64,000 nt of DNA from Actinacidiphila rubida (lineage in GTDB: Bacteria > Actinomycetota > Actinomycetes > Streptomycetales > Streptomycetaceae). The notes below the pieces were generated by a model that saw only the letters and a list, made by a program, of their open reading frames with translations, did not search any database and was not told where the DNA came from. How positions within the stretch are numbered: position 1 is the stretch's first letter; each line of letters begins with the position of its first letter. Location: NCBI RefSeq assembly GCF_900110255.1, contig NZ_FODD01000012.1, forward strand, positions 1-64,000, read 5' to 3'. The position numbers and the translations under genes were made by a program. Shown here one piece after another: positions 51,539 to 60,515 of the stretch.

Positions 51539-52600
51539 GTGAGTGGGGTGAGTGCGGTGCAGGTGCCGAGGGACGCGATCGCGGTGCGAGACGTGAAAGA
51601 GGGCATGCACCGTGCGCCCGCCGAACCGGCCGACGACGTCGCCTCGATGGCGGTGCTGTCCTCCGGACAGGAACGGGGCCACTGGCGCCGGGCCCTGCAC
51701 CACACGCTCGGGGCCGTCGAGGTCGCCGGCCCCTGCGGCCGGTACCCGGGAGCCGTCCGGACCTTCCGGCTGGGCCACGTGAAGGTCGCCACCATCGAAG
51801 GGGGTGCGATGCGCCTGCGGCGGGCTCAGCCACCTGCCACCGGGGACGACGGCCTCCTGGTCGTCATGGTGATGGTCAGCGGGGCCGCCGTGGTCGAGCA
51901 GGACGGCCGGAGCGTTTCCCTCCAGCCCGGCGACCTGGTCCTGTACGACACGTCCCGGCCCGTGTCGCTCGGGTTTCCCGACCCGTTCTGCGTCAAGTTG
52001 CTCGTCGTGCCACGCCGGCTCATCGGTCTGCGCGACGAGCAGTTGCGACGGATCCTCACGACGGCGATCCGTCCCGACACGACCGTGAGCTCGATGGCTG
52101 CCGGCTTTCTCGTCCACCTCGTCGACGCGGCGGCGAACTGCCCCGCGCCCACGGCGGTCCCGCTGGCCAGCAGCGCCATCGACCTTCTGAGTCTGCTGCT
52201 GGCCGAGGAGTTGGGGAACCTGAGACAACCGACGTCGGCGAACCTCGACCGCCTGCCGGCGATCAAGGAGTTCATCGAACGGCACATCAACGACCCGGAT
52301 CTCACACCGCAGACGGTGGCCCACGCCAACTCGATCTCCGTGCGGTACCTGCACAAACTGTTCCAGGCCGACGGCGACACTCCCGGTCAGTGGATTCAGC
52401 GGTGCCGGCTCCAGAAATGCCGGGGTGAACTGGCCGGGCTGCACGCCACGAAACGTTCCATCGCCGGAGTGGCCCGCCAGTGGGGATTCACCAGCGCGTC
52501 CCACTTCAGCCGGGCGTTCCGGTCCCTCTACGGGATCACCCCCGCCGAGTGGCGGGACACCGGCGTCAAGGCCCTCGCGACCCGCTGCCCCGGGCCCTGA
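51539..52600 (+). CDS. AraC-family regulator (second of a tandem pair)
   Basis: 353 residues from the GTG at 51539 (CGGAGG 8 nt upstream). A GTG at 51521 overlapping the previous stop as GTGA is an alternative and would mean translational coupling. The N-terminal domain holds a cupin-like GDLVLYDTSRPV. The C-terminal helices DPDLTPQTVAHANSISVRYLHKLFQADGDTPGQWI and SIAGVARQWGFTSASHFSRAFRSLYGITPAEW mirror the upstream gene, including the RYLHKLF core, so the pair arose by duplication. Confidence 0.9.
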   Translation: MSGVSAVQVPRDAIAVRDVKEGMHRAPAEPADDVASMAVLSSGQERGHWRRALHHTLGAVEVAGPCGRYPGAVRTFRLGHVKVATIEGGAMRLRRAQPPATGDDGLLVVMVMVSGAAVVEQDGRSVSLQPGDLVLYDTSRPVSLGFPDPFCVKLLVVPRRLIGLRDEQLRRILTTAIRPDTTVSSMAAGFLVHLVDAAANCPAPTAVPLASSAIDLLSLLLAEELGNLRQPTSANLDRLPAIKEFIERHINDPDLTPQTVAHANSISVRYLHKLFQADGDTPGQWIQRCRLQKCRGELAGLHATKRSIAGVARQWGFTSASHFSRAFRSLYGITPAEWRDTGVKALATRCPGP

Positions 52601-52708
52601 GCCGGGCCCGGCCGGCATCGCGGTGGGGCATGGCGTCCCTCAGGGGCGCGCCCTACCCGATCAATGCCCTTTCCGGCGCGCCGGCCGCCCGGACACGACG
52701 TGGCCAGG

Positions 52709-52735
52709 TGTCACAGGACCGGGCGCATGTCTGTC
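52709..52735 (+). promoter_or_regulatory. ECF41-type promoter P1 (TGTCACA-N16-TGTC)
   Basis: 68 bp before the PAS/GAF/PP2C gene. The known ECF41/SigJ promoter has TGTCACA at -35 and CGTC at -10; here -10 is TGTC, the same variant as P2. Confidence 0.6.
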
Positions 52736-52802
52736 AATGAGGGAAATGCCCACATTTCCCCTGTGGCGCCTTCCCGTCACCCACCCCGAGGACGAGAGTT
52801 CC

Positions 52803-55289
52803 ATGATCAGCAACGACACGATGCCGCTGAGCGACCACTCGAACCCGCGCCGGCCGCTCGAGTCGGCGATCGCCCTGGTCGACGACCAGGGCACCGTCGT
52901 CGCGTGGACGGACGCCGCTGAGCGGCTCGTGGGATACGCGGCCGGGGATGTGGTGGGGCGGTCCGCGGGCGTGGTCCTGCCCCTCACCGAGGACGTGCCC
53001 ACGGTGGCGGCGTTCGTGGAACAGTGCCACCCCCAGAGCGGCTGGTCCGGCCTCACGCAGGTGCGTCGTCGCGACGGGCTCACCCTGAACGTCAACCTGC
53101 GGGTGTCGATGGTGTCGGGACAGGACGGAGCGGTGCGATGGCTGGTGTCCGTGAACGACGTCAGCGGCCACCCGTCCGAAGCGGCGCTCGGCTCGATTCG
53201 GGAGTCGCTGCTGACCCGCGCCCCGATCGGGGTGGTCGTGCGGGACACGGACCTGCGCTGCGCCTGGGTGAACGAGACGATGGCGGGCCACGACGGCGTC
53301 TCCCGTGACACCCGGCTCGGGTGTCGATTCACCGAGGCGCTTCCGGGTTCGAAATCCGAGGCTCTCGAAGCGGTCATGCGGCAGGTCCTGCTGAGCGGCA
53401 CGACCAAGGTCCATCAGTACCGGATGTGGCCGGCCACGAGCCCTCGCCGGGACCACACCTTCGCTGCTTCGTTCTTCTGCCTGCAAGGCGCCGACGGGCG
53501 GCCGCTGGGGATGTGCACGATCAACGCCGATCTGACCGAGAGCCGGCGGGCGCAGGAGCGGCTCGCGGTCCTCAGCGAGGCCGGCGCGCGCCTCGGCAGC
53601 ACGCTGGACGTGATGCAGACCAGCCAGGAGCTGGCCGACCTCGCCGTACCGCTGCTCGCCGACTACGCCGCGGTCGACCTGGAGCAGTCGGTTCCGTGCG
53701 GTCAGGAGCCGCCCGCACGCATCGGTTCGGACCGCGGGCACCCACCGGTCTTCCGCCGTGCAGGTCTGGCTTCCATCCATCGGGAGGTCCCGGAATCCCC
53801 GTGGGCGCGAGGCGATTCGATCGCCGTGCAGTCCCTCTCCCCGTTCACGGAGGTTCTGCGGACCGGAAGGTCACACCTGGAACCCATTCTGGACACCGCG
53901 CCCGGCACGTGGATCGATCACGACGGGACGCGGGCGCGGAAGATCCGGGAGAACGGCATCCACTCGCTCATGGTGGTGCCCATCCGGGCCCGGCGCACCG
54001 TGCTGGGTGTGGCCGTGTTCGTCCGCACCGAGAACTCCCTGCCCTTCCAGGAACTCGATCTGCTTCTCGCGGAGGAGCTCGCCGACCGGGCGGCGCTCTC
54101 GCTGGCCAACGCCCGTCGGTACACCCGGGAACGCAGCGCCGCGCTGACGCTCCAACGCGCCCTCCTCCCCCATCGTCTGGGGGGCGGCGCGGCGGTCGAG
54201 ACGGCATCGCGGTACCTGCCCGCCGACATGGACAGCGGCGTCGGGGGCGACTGGTTCGACGTGATCTCGCTGTCCGGCGCCCGAGTGGCCATGGTCGTCG
54301 GCGACGTGGTCGGACACGGCATCACCGCCGCCGCGACGATGGGCAGGCTCCGCACAGCCGTGCACACGCTCGCCGACACGGAGTTGGCACCCGACGACCT
54401 GCTCACCCACCTCGACGACACCGTTCAGCGGCTGGCCGAGGAGGAGGCCGACGACACGGCCGAGACCCCCGCGGTGGTGGGTGCGACCTGCCTGTACGCC
54501 GTCTACGACCCCGTCACCCGCCGGTGCACGATGGCGCGGGCCGGCCACCCGCCGCCGGCGGTGATCAACCCGCAAGGCCATGTGGTCTTCCCCGACATCC
54601 CTTCCGGAGCCCCGCTCGGCCTCGGTCTGGGCGTGCCGTTCGAGTCGGTGGAACTGGAACTGCCCGAGGGCAGCCTGCTGGCCCTCTACACCGACGGCCT
54701 GGTGGAGACCCGCGACGCCGACATCTCCACGGGCATGGACCGCCTGGGCAGTGCTCTCGCCGAACCGGACCGCGACCTCGAGGACCTCTGCACCCGCGCG
54801 ATCGAGTTCTCCGCGGAGCGGGCACCCTGCGACGACGCCACCCTGCTCCTGGTCCGGACCCGTTCTCTCGACCCGGCTCGGGTCGCCTCCTGGACGTTGC
54901 CGAACTCCGAGACCGCCGCCCGCGACGCCCGCGAGGTGACCGCCTCGCAGTTGGCCGACTGGGGCGTCGAGGACCTCGCGGAGTCCACCCGGCTGATCGT
55001 CAGTGAACTGGTCACCAACGCCGTCCGCCACAGCAGGGACCCGATCGGCCTGCGCCTGATCCAGCACCAGGTCCTGACCTGCGAGGTGTTCGACACGGAC
55101 ACGTGCCCGCCACGCCAGCAGCACGCGCTCACCGTCGACGAGCACGGCCGCGGGCTGTTCCTGGTGGCCCAGTTGGCTCGTCGATGGGGCTCCCGGACCG
55201 TCGCGGGCGGCAAGGTCGTGTGGGCCGAGGAGGAACTGGCTCACACGCCCTCCCCGGCAGGTGCGCCCGGGCACCGAGGAAACCGGTGA
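52803..55289 (+). CDS. PAS-GAF-PP2C phosphatase with HATPase (RsbW-like) domain
   Basis: 828 residues. A PAS domain (IALVDDQGTVVAWTDAAERLVGYAAGDVVG), a second PAS-like region (APIGVVVRDTDLRCAWVNETM), GAF (about residues 270-440; HSLMVVPIRARRTVLGVAVF), PP2C (GGDWFDVISLSGARVAMVVGDVVGHG; RAGHPPPAV; LYTDGLVETRD) and a C-terminal GHKL ATPase (IVSELVTNAVRHSRDP; DEHGRGLFLVAQLARRWGSR). Phosphatase and anti-sigma-kinase activities in one chain are typical of Streptomyces stress phosphatases. The ATG at 52803 follows GAGAG. Promoter P1 links it to the ECF41 system. Confidence 0.93.
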   Translation: MISNDTMPLSDHSNPRRPLESAIALVDDQGTVVAWTDAAERLVGYAAGDVVGRSAGVVLPLTEDVPTVAAFVEQCHPQSGWSGLTQVRRRDGLTLNVNLRVSMVSGQDGAVRWLVSVNDVSGHPSEAALGSIRESLLTRAPIGVVVRDTDLRCAWVNETMAGHDGVSRDTRLGCRFTEALPGSKSEALEAVMRQVLLSGTTKVHQYRMWPATSPRRDHTFAASFFCLQGADGRPLGMCTINADLTESRRAQERLAVLSEAGARLGSTLDVMQTSQELADLAVPLLADYAAVDLEQSVPCGQEPPARIGSDRGHPPVFRRAGLASIHREVPESPWARGDSIAVQSLSPFTEVLRTGRSHLEPILDTAPGTWIDHDGTRARKIRENGIHSLMVVPIRARRTVLGVAVFVRTENSLPFQELDLLLAEELADRAALSLANARRYTRERSAALTLQRALLPHRLGGGAAVETASRYLPADMDSGVGGDWFDVISLSGARVAMVVGDVVGHGITAAATMGRLRTAVHTLADTELAPDDLLTHLDDTVQRLAEEEADDTAETPAVVGATCLYAVYDPVTRRCTMARAGHPPPAVINPQGHVVFPDIPSGAPLGLGLGVPFESVELELPEGSLLALYTDGLVETRDADISTGMDRLGSALAEPDRDLEDLCTRAIEFSAERAPCDDATLLLVRTRSLDPARVASWTLPNSETAARDAREVTASQLADWGVEDLAESTRLIVSELVTNAVRHSRDPIGLRLIQHQVLTCEVFDTDTCPPRQQHALTVDEHGRGLFLVAQLARRWGSRTVAGGKVVWAEEELAHTPSPAGAPGHRGNR

Positions 55290-55338
55290 CGCACGGGCTC
55301 CTGGCCCGATCTCCTTTCGCGGAATCAGTGGGCCGCAC

Positions 55339-55365
55339 TGTCACAACAGCGGCACCGACCCTGTC
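55339..55365 (+). promoter_or_regulatory. ECF41-type promoter P2 (TGTCACA-N16-TGTC)
   Basis: 86 bp before the AceE-like gene. Same spacing as the other copies. Confidence 0.6.
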
Positions 55366-55451
55366 GTAGGAAATGACACGGTTTCCCGGCCAAGCGCCTC
55401 GTGCGACGCGGGCACGTGTCCCGATCCCCATGCCCTGACAGGGAGTCCGTC

Positions 55452-56027
55452 ATGAGCGACCCTTCTCCGCCGGTGACCTCGTCCGCCCCTGCTTTCGTGG
55501 GCCGGACGGCGGTGGTTCTCGGCGGTATGTACCGCCTTCGCACGGCGGAATCGCCACTGCACGGCCCGCGGATCCAGCTGCTGGCCTCAGGCGCGGCCGT
55601 CCACGACGTGCTGGGCGCCCAGAGGGTTCTCGGATCGGACTGGGGGGTCCATGCCGACGTCTGGTCCGTCGCCTCGTGGACGGATCTGCACCGGGACGCT
55701 CTGGACGCGGACCGGGCGCGGCGACGCGGTGAGGACCGCATCCCGTGTGTCACGGCAAGGCTTTCCGGCACGCAGGGCCCCGTCCTGGCGGTCAGCGAAG
55801 GGAAGCGGCAGGTACTCGATCGCCTCGGGCCATGGGTCGAGCAGGACTACGCCACGCTGGGGTCGGACGGCACTGCATGGCCGGGCACCTGCGAGGGCCT
55901 CCCCGGTGAGGTCCGTGTGGACGTCGGGACGATCGTGGTGACGGCTCTGCACCGGCTGAGGCGGCTCGGCGCGGTCGACCCCGAGACCGTCGTCAACTCC
56001 CGTGTCCGGTACGGCTGGCGGGCCTGA
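55452..56027 (+). CDS. Stand-alone C-terminal domain of pyruvate dehydrogenase E1 (AceE-like)
   Basis: 191 residues that match only the last domain (transketolase C-like) of homodimeric E1. GGMYRLRTAESPLHGPRIQLLASGAAVHDVLGAQ and DWGVHADVWSVASWTDLHRDALDADR correspond to the blocks LLASGTAV and DVWSVTSW near the AceE C-terminus; VLAVSEGKRQVLDRLGPWVEQDYATLGSDG follows. Thiamine-diphosphate binding and catalytic domains are absent, so it cannot decarboxylate pyruvate alone. It has its own ATG, AGGGAG site and ECF41-type promoter, arguing against simple debris. It might bind E1/E2 or a small acid as a regulator; that is speculation. Confidence 0.8.
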   Translation: MSDPSPPVTSSAPAFVGRTAVVLGGMYRLRTAESPLHGPRIQLLASGAAVHDVLGAQRVLGSDWGVHADVWSVASWTDLHRDALDADRARRRGEDRIPCVTARLSGTQGPVLAVSEGKRQVLDRLGPWVEQDYATLGSDGTAWPGTCEGLPGEVRVDVGTIVVTALHRLRRLGAVDPETVVNSRVRYGWRA

Positions 56028-56095
56028 GACGCCGGCCGGCCGTCTCGGCTTCCGCCCGGTGACTCACGACCCCGCGCGGGAGCGCACGTTCCGCG

Positions 56096-56122
56096 TGTCA
56101 CACATGGGCCGGCTTCCCGGTC
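56096..56122 (+). promoter_or_regulatory. ECF41-type promoter P3 (TGTCACA-N16-GGTC)
   Basis: Followed by CT, giving GGTCCT, one base from the SigJ -10 CGTCCT. It reads toward the micro-ORF and the OsmC gene. Confidence 0.65.
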
Positions 56123-56167
56123 CTTTCATTACCGGCCGGCCAGGAGTCCGAGGCAAAGGACCACAGC

Positions 56168-56314
56168 ATGTCAGGCGTCACCACCGCGGTAGTCGGACTT
56201 CCTTGTGAAGCCCCTTCCTCCGAAGGGTGCGGGCCGCACGGCTCGGTACGGATCTTCCCGGGCCACCCGGCCCGCCTGCCCGATCTCTGTGTCAGACCAG
56301 CCGCCCGCTGGTGA
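56168..56314 (+). CDS. Possible 48-aa micro-ORF in the osmC leader
   Basis: AAAGGA stands 7 nt before an ATG that opens a 48-codon frame starting MSGVTTAVVGLPCEA and containing three cysteines. It ends 29 bp before the OsmC start. It could be a leader peptide or chance; no family known. Confidence 0.3.
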   Translation: MSGVTTAVVGLPCEAPSSEGCGPHGSVRIFPGHPARLPDLCVRPAARW

Positions 56315-56343
56315 CGACGCCCCAGCACGAGAGGAGTCACGCC

Positions 56344-56868
56344 GTGGCCAAGCAGGACCAGTTGCCCGATCTGTCCGTCGAGAAGGACTTCGACGGACCG
56401 TCGTTCTCTCCGATCTACACGACCACGGTGACCGTCGAGGGCGGGGCAGTGGCGCACGGTCGCGCGTCGGGGCGCGCCCGCTCGGCCGACGGCGTCCTGG
56501 ACATCAGCCTCGAAATGCCCGCCGAACTGGGAGGAGGAGGCGCGGGGACGAATCCGGAGCAGCTGTTCGCCGCCGGCTTCGCTGCCTGCTTCCACGGAGC
56601 GCTGAGCCTCCTGGCGCGGCGCTCTGCCCTCGATCCCGGCGCCATCACCGTGGACGCGACCGTGGTGTTCGGCCGGGATCCTGGGGACGGTGGGTACCAG
56701 CTGCGCGTCGCCCTGGAGGTCATATGGCCCGGCGTCGATCAGGGAGTCGCCGATCCCCTTCTGGAGAAGGCCTTCTCCCTGTGCCCCTACGCGAGGATGG
56801 CGGTACGGGGAACTCCCGTCACCGTCGCGCTCGCCTCGCGGCGGGTGCCGTCCACGGACGCCGGGTGA
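56344..56868 (+). CDS. OsmC/Ohr-family peroxide reductase
   Basis: 174 residues. The two catalytic cysteines are present in their motifs: NPEQLFAAGFAACFHGAL and KAFSLCPYARMAVRG. Residues EMPAELGGGGAGTNPEQL match the Ohr signature. Ohr reduces organic hydroperoxides with dihydrolipoyl donors, which is of interest because an AceE-derived gene precedes it and pyruvate dehydrogenase supplies lipoyl groups. GAGGAG precedes the GTG at 56344. Promoter P3 lies upstream. A terminator separates it from the convergent flavoprotein. Confidence 0.92.
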   Translation: MAKQDQLPDLSVEKDFDGPSFSPIYTTTVTVEGGAVAHGRASGRARSADGVLDISLEMPAELGGGGAGTNPEQLFAAGFAACFHGALSLLARRSALDPGAITVDATVVFGRDPGDGGYQLRVALEVIWPGVDQGVADPLLEKAFSLCPYARMAVRGTPVTVALASRRVPSTDAG

Positions 56869-56974
56869 CGGGGAGGGGCGCCGGGGAACGGGGAGGGGCG
56901 CCGGACGCGGCGTCTGCGGCGCCCCCTGGGGCCGGCTCACACTCCTCACGTGCGGGGCGTGTGCTCGGTGGGGT

Positions 56975-57016
56975 CGTCCCGCCGTCCCGCCGTCCGGACA
57001 GCGGGACGGCGGGACG
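56975..57016. terminator. Bidirectional terminator, 16-bp perfect stem
   Basis: CGTCCCGCCGTCCCGC at 56975-56990 pairs with its exact complement at 57001-57016, loop 10 nt, between convergent genes. A direct repeat of ACGGGGAGGGGCGCCGG lies just before it (about 56868-56905). Confidence 0.85.
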
Positions 57017-57049
57017 AACGGCGAGGGGCCCCGGCCCGCGGCCGGAGGG

Positions 57050-58783
57050 TCACTCCGCGAGCTTGCCCACGGTCGAGACCTCGCGCATCAGCGGGGCGAT
57101 CTCGTCCGGGACGGCCGGAATGCTCTCGCGGGTGATGCCCGTCGTCGGGGACCACACCATGTTGACCCGCAGGGCGGGGTCGAGTTCGGGGTGGTCGCTG
57201 CGGTTGTGGCAGCCGCGGGTCTCCCTGCGCTCCAGGGCCGCCTCGAGCGTGGCGCGGGCCGCCAGCGCGGCGGACTTGAGATCGAACGCGTGCGCGAGGT
57301 CCTGGAAACCGGCGATGTCGGGGTGGACGCCGACCTCCCGCATCCGCTCCTCGATCGCGGCGAGCTCCGCGAGGCCCGCCAGCAGCCCCTTCTCGTCGCG
57401 GACGACACCCGCGTGCTCGGTCATGGTGTCGCGGATGGCCCGTTGCAGGGCGCGCACGTTCTCCGGCCCGTCCGAGGCGAGCAGATCGTCGATCTCGGCC
57501 CGGGCGTCCGCGACGGCGGTCGCCGACCGCGTCTGCGCCGCCAGGCCCCTGGAGTAGGCCGCTGCCGCCTGGCCGGTGAGGCGCCCGAAGACCAGCAACT
57601 CGATGAGGCTGTTGCCGCCGAGGCGATTGGCCCCGTGCAGCCCGCTCGACGCCTCTCCGATGGCGTAGAGGCCGCGCACGTCCGTGCTGTGGTCCTCGGG
57701 CCGGACCCACACTCCGCCCATCGAGTAGTGCGCGGTGGGCGCGATCTCGATGGGATCGCGGGTGATGTCCAGCATCTGGAGGTCCAGCAGCGTCTGGTAG
57801 ACCCGCGGAAGCCGCTCCATGATCGTCTGCCGGGACAGGTGGGACACGTCCAGCCAGACCCCGCCGTGCGGGGTTCCCCGGCCTTCCTTGATCTCCGTGT
57901 AGGCGGCCAGCGCCACGCGGTCACGCGTGGACAGCTCCATGCGCTCCGGGTCGTAGCGCGTCATGAAGCGCTCGCCGAGCGCGTTGCGCAGGACGCCCCC
58001 TTCGCCTCGTGCGGCTTCGCTGACCAGGGTGCCGGCCGCGTTCTCCGGTTCGAGGATGCCCGAGGGGTGGAACTGGACGAGTTCGGGGTCGCGCAGGCGG
58101 GCGCCTGCCTCCACGGCGAGCCGGAAGGAGTCACCGGTGTTCTCGTCGCGGCGGGAGGAGGTCCGCCGCCAGATCCGGGTGTGGCCGCCCGCGGCCAGGA
58201 TGACGGCGTCGGCGTGGATCAGGTAGCGCGTCCCGTGGGTGAGGTCGAAGCCGTAGGCCCCGAAGACCGCGCCGTCGTCCGTCAGAAGCCGGGTGATGTA
58301 CACACCGTCGAGAACGGGGATGCTGAGCTGGTCCGCCCGCCGGATCAGCGTGCGCTGGATCTCCAGGCCGGTGTAGTCGCCGGCGAAGGCGGTACGGCGG
58401 AAGGTGTGCGCACCGAAGAAGCGCTGGGAGATCCGGCCGTCCGCCTCCCTGGCGAACGCCATGCCGAACCGTTCGAGGTCGTCGATGCCCCGCGCCGCCC
58501 CCTGGGTGACGATCTCCACCGTCCGCGGATCGGCGAGCAGATAGCTCTCCTTGAGCGTGTCCGCCGCGTGCTGCTGCCAGCTGTCCTCGGGGTCCATCGT
58601 GGCCAGAGCGGCGTTGATACCGCCGGCTGCCAGCGCCGTGTGCGCGTCCTCCTTGGGCCGCTTGCCGACCGCCAGGACGTCGACACCGCTCTCGGCCAGT
58701 TCGATGGCAGCGCGCAGCCCCGCACCACCGGTGCCGATCACCAGCACCGTGGTGGAAAGTTGCCGTTCGGTGATTGTCACCAT
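57050..58783 (-). CDS. SdhA/FrdA-like flavoprotein
   Basis: 577 residues. An N-terminal FAD site (VLVIGTGGAGLRAAIELAESG) is followed by AHTALAAGGINAAL, where the histidine is the covalent FAD attachment site of succinate dehydrogenase/fumarate reductase. Later come QFHPSGILEPE, APTAHYSMGGVWV (substrate-site histidine) and GANRLGGNSLIELLVFGR. L-aspartate oxidase shares the fold but lacks the flavin-linking histidine. No iron-sulfur subunit gene is adjacent; the neighbour is a cytochrome b. Promoter P4 lies 33 bp upstream. It may reduce or oxidise a fumarate-like acid. Confidence 0.88.
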   Translation of the reverse strand: MVTITERQLSTTVLVIGTGGAGLRAAIELAESGVDVLAVGKRPKEDAHTALAAGGINAALATMDPEDSWQQHAADTLKESYLLADPRTVEIVTQGAARGIDDLERFGMAFAREADGRISQRFFGAHTFRRTAFAGDYTGLEIQRTLIRRADQLSIPVLDGVYITRLLTDDGAVFGAYGFDLTHGTRYLIHADAVILAAGGHTRIWRRTSSRRDENTGDSFRLAVEAGARLRDPELVQFHPSGILEPENAAGTLVSEAARGEGGVLRNALGERFMTRYDPERMELSTRDRVALAAYTEIKEGRGTPHGGVWLDVSHLSRQTIMERLPRVYQTLLDLQMLDITRDPIEIAPTAHYSMGGVWVRPEDHSTDVRGLYAIGEASSGLHGANRLGGNSLIELLVFGRLTGQAAAAYSRGLAAQTRSATAVADARAEIDDLLASDGPENVRALQRAIRDTMTEHAGVVRDEKGLLAGLAELAAIEERMREVGVHPDIAGFQDLAHAFDLKSAALAARATLEAALERRETRGCHNRSDHPELDPALRVNMVWSPTTGITRESIPAVPDEIAPLMREVSTVGKLAE

Positions 58784-58815
58784 TCCACTCCGATCGTATG
58801 GTCACTCACGACTAC

Positions 58816-58842
58816 GACCGGTGGCACCCGGAATCTGTGACA
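58816..58842 (-). promoter_or_regulatory. ECF41-type promoter P4 (TGTCACA-N16-GGTC)
   Basis: On the minus strand in the 80-bp gap between the cytochrome b and flavoprotein genes; -10 ends 32 bp before the ATG, an ideal position. Confidence 0.75.
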
Positions 58843-58863
58843 CGGATCCGCGCGTGGCGGGCG

Positions 58864-60480
58864 TCATTTCCCATGCCCCTCGGAGATCTCCCGGTATTCA
58901 CGGGGGGTGACTTTCGGGACCTGGGCGCTGTCACCGTGGAAAACGCGGCTGATCCGGGCCCGTAGTCGCAGCACCCCGCTCGTCCTGTGCGTCGGGTCGA
59001 CATCGATCGGCCGATACTGCTCGTGGGATGTCAGAAGGTGCAGTTGCTTCTGGGAGAGGGTCTCGTGCACGTCGATGAACTCGCCGTGCGGGAGACGCCT
59101 GAGGACACCCGTCTCACGACCGTGCAGCACCTTTTCACGGTCCTGACGCTGCAGACCGAGGGCGCATCGCTTGGCCACGGTGTAGGCCACCGCGGGCACG
59201 GCGAACAGGCCGACCCGCACGGCCCACGTGACGGCGTTCACCGAGAGGTGGAGATGAGTGGCGAGGAGATCGTTCCCGGCGCCGGCCAGCGCCACCAGAT
59301 ACACGCTGATCCAGGCCGCACCGATGCCCACCCGCACCGGCCTGTTGCGCGGCCGGTCGAGGAGGTGGTGCTCGGTGTCGTCATCGGTCACCCACGACTC
59401 GATGAAGGGATAGGCGCCCAGGAACGCGAAGAAGACGACTCCGGCTCCCAGGGGGACCAGATTGTCGAGGGCCAGGGTGTGGCCCCACGCGGTGAGCTCC
59501 CAGCCCGGCATCACGCGGAGCAGTCCGTCGGCCACACCCATGTACCAGTCGGGCTGCGATCCCGCGGACACCTGGTCGGCGCGGTAGGGGCCGTACAGCC
59601 AGACCGGGTTGATCTGGGCGATCGACGCGACGAGGAAGATCACACCGGAGGTGAGGAAGAACAGGCCGACCGCCTTCACGGCGTACGTCCTGAACGGCAG
59701 CCCGACGACGTTCCCGTTCTCCCGGCCGGGTCCCGGGTACTGCGCGGGCTTGTGGCGCACGGCCAGCACGAGGTGGACGGCGATGATGCCCACCATGAGC
59801 GCGGGGATCAGCAGAACATGGATGATGTCGAACCGCGCGATGACGTCTCCGCCGGGAAACTCTCCCCCGAACAGCAGCATCGACAGGTACGTGCCGACGA
59901 CGGGGACGGAGAGGAGCGTCCCGTGGACGATCATCAGGCCGGTGCCGGACAGCAGGTCGTCCGGCAGGTCGTAGCCGGTGAGGCCGGCGAACATTCCCAG
60001 GACCAGCAGCGCGAATCCCAGCAGCCAGTTGAGTTCACGCGGTTTGCGGAAAGCGCCGGTGAAGAAGACCCGCATCAGGTGGGCGAGGATGCTGGCGATG
60101 AATACGAGGGCGGCCCAGTGATGGGCCTGCCGCACGAGCAGGCCGCCGCGCACCTCGAACGATATGTGCATCGTCGAGTTGAAGGCTTCCGAAACGTGCT
60201 GCCCCTGCAACGGCCGGTAGCTGCCGTGGTATTCCACCTGGCTCGTCGACGGGTGGAAGTACAGTGCGAGATAGGTGCCGGTGATGACGAGGACGACGAA
60301 GCTGTAGAGGCTGATCTCTCCGAGAACGAAGGACCAGTGGCTCGGAAACGCCTTTCGCATCGCTTTTCTGGCGACGCCCCGCGTACCGAGCCGGTCCTCG
60401 GCCCAACGGGCCGCCCACTCGCCTCCGGAGGGGCGTCGCGAATTGGCTGTCCGGCGTCCGATGCTCATTGTCTCGACCAT
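58864..60480 (-). CDS. Cytochrome b (QcrB-like), outside a qcrCAB operon
   Basis: 538 residues. Cytochrome b helices are clear: FPSHWSFVLGEISLYSFVVLVITGTYLAL, RQAHHWAALVFIASILAHLMRVF, MIVHGTLLSVPVVG and ALMVGIIAVHLVLAVRHK carry the histidines expected to bind two hemes. The Qo region VASIAQINPVWLYGPYRADQVSAGSQPDWYMG is as in actinobacterial QcrB. Actinobacterial qcrB normally follows qcrC and qcrA with ctaE; here neighbours are whiB and an SdhA-like gene. It may couple quinol to that flavoprotein. Start 60480 or 60468; ribosome sites weak. 35 bp after whiB. Confidence 0.92.
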   Translation of the reverse strand: MVETMSIGRRTANSRRPSGGEWAARWAEDRLGTRGVARKAMRKAFPSHWSFVLGEISLYSFVVLVITGTYLALYFHPSTSQVEYHGSYRPLQGQHVSEAFNSTMHISFEVRGGLLVRQAHHWAALVFIASILAHLMRVFFTGAFRKPRELNWLLGFALLVLGMFAGLTGYDLPDDLLSGTGLMIVHGTLLSVPVVGTYLSMLLFGGEFPGGDVIARFDIIHVLLIPALMVGIIAVHLVLAVRHKPAQYPGPGRENGNVVGLPFRTYAVKAVGLFFLTSGVIFLVASIAQINPVWLYGPYRADQVSAGSQPDWYMGVADGLLRVMPGWELTAWGHTLALDNLVPLGAGVVFFAFLGAYPFIESWVTDDDTEHHLLDRPRNRPVRVGIGAAWISVYLVALAGAGNDLLATHLHLSVNAVTWAVRVGLFAVPAVAYTVAKRCALGLQRQDREKVLHGRETGVLRRLPHGEFIDVHETLSQKQLHLLTSHEQYRPIDVDPTHRTSGVLRLRARISRVFHGDSAQVPKVTPREYREISEGHGK

Positions 60481-60515
60481 CCATATTCATCGTCGGCGCC
60501 ACGGCTGGTGCCGAA

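Larger units (their letters stand above)
56028..56343. other. Leader region of the OsmC gene
   Basis: 316 bp holding promoter P3 and a possible micro-ORF at 56168. Confidence 0.5.

Noticed and set aside
53346..53360. GGGTTCGAAATCC as a tRNA T-arm
   Set aside because: It lies inside the phosphatase gene and no cloverleaf can be drawn around it.
53321..55006. Alternative long frame inside the phosphatase gene
   Set aside because: Arginine/histidine-rich composition typical of an off-frame in high-GC DNA; the PAS/GAF/PP2C frame is clearly the real one.
57050..58783. L-aspartate oxidase (NadB)
   Set aside because: The histidine used for covalent FAD in SdhA/FrdA is present (AHTALAAGG) and no nadA or nadC is adjacent.
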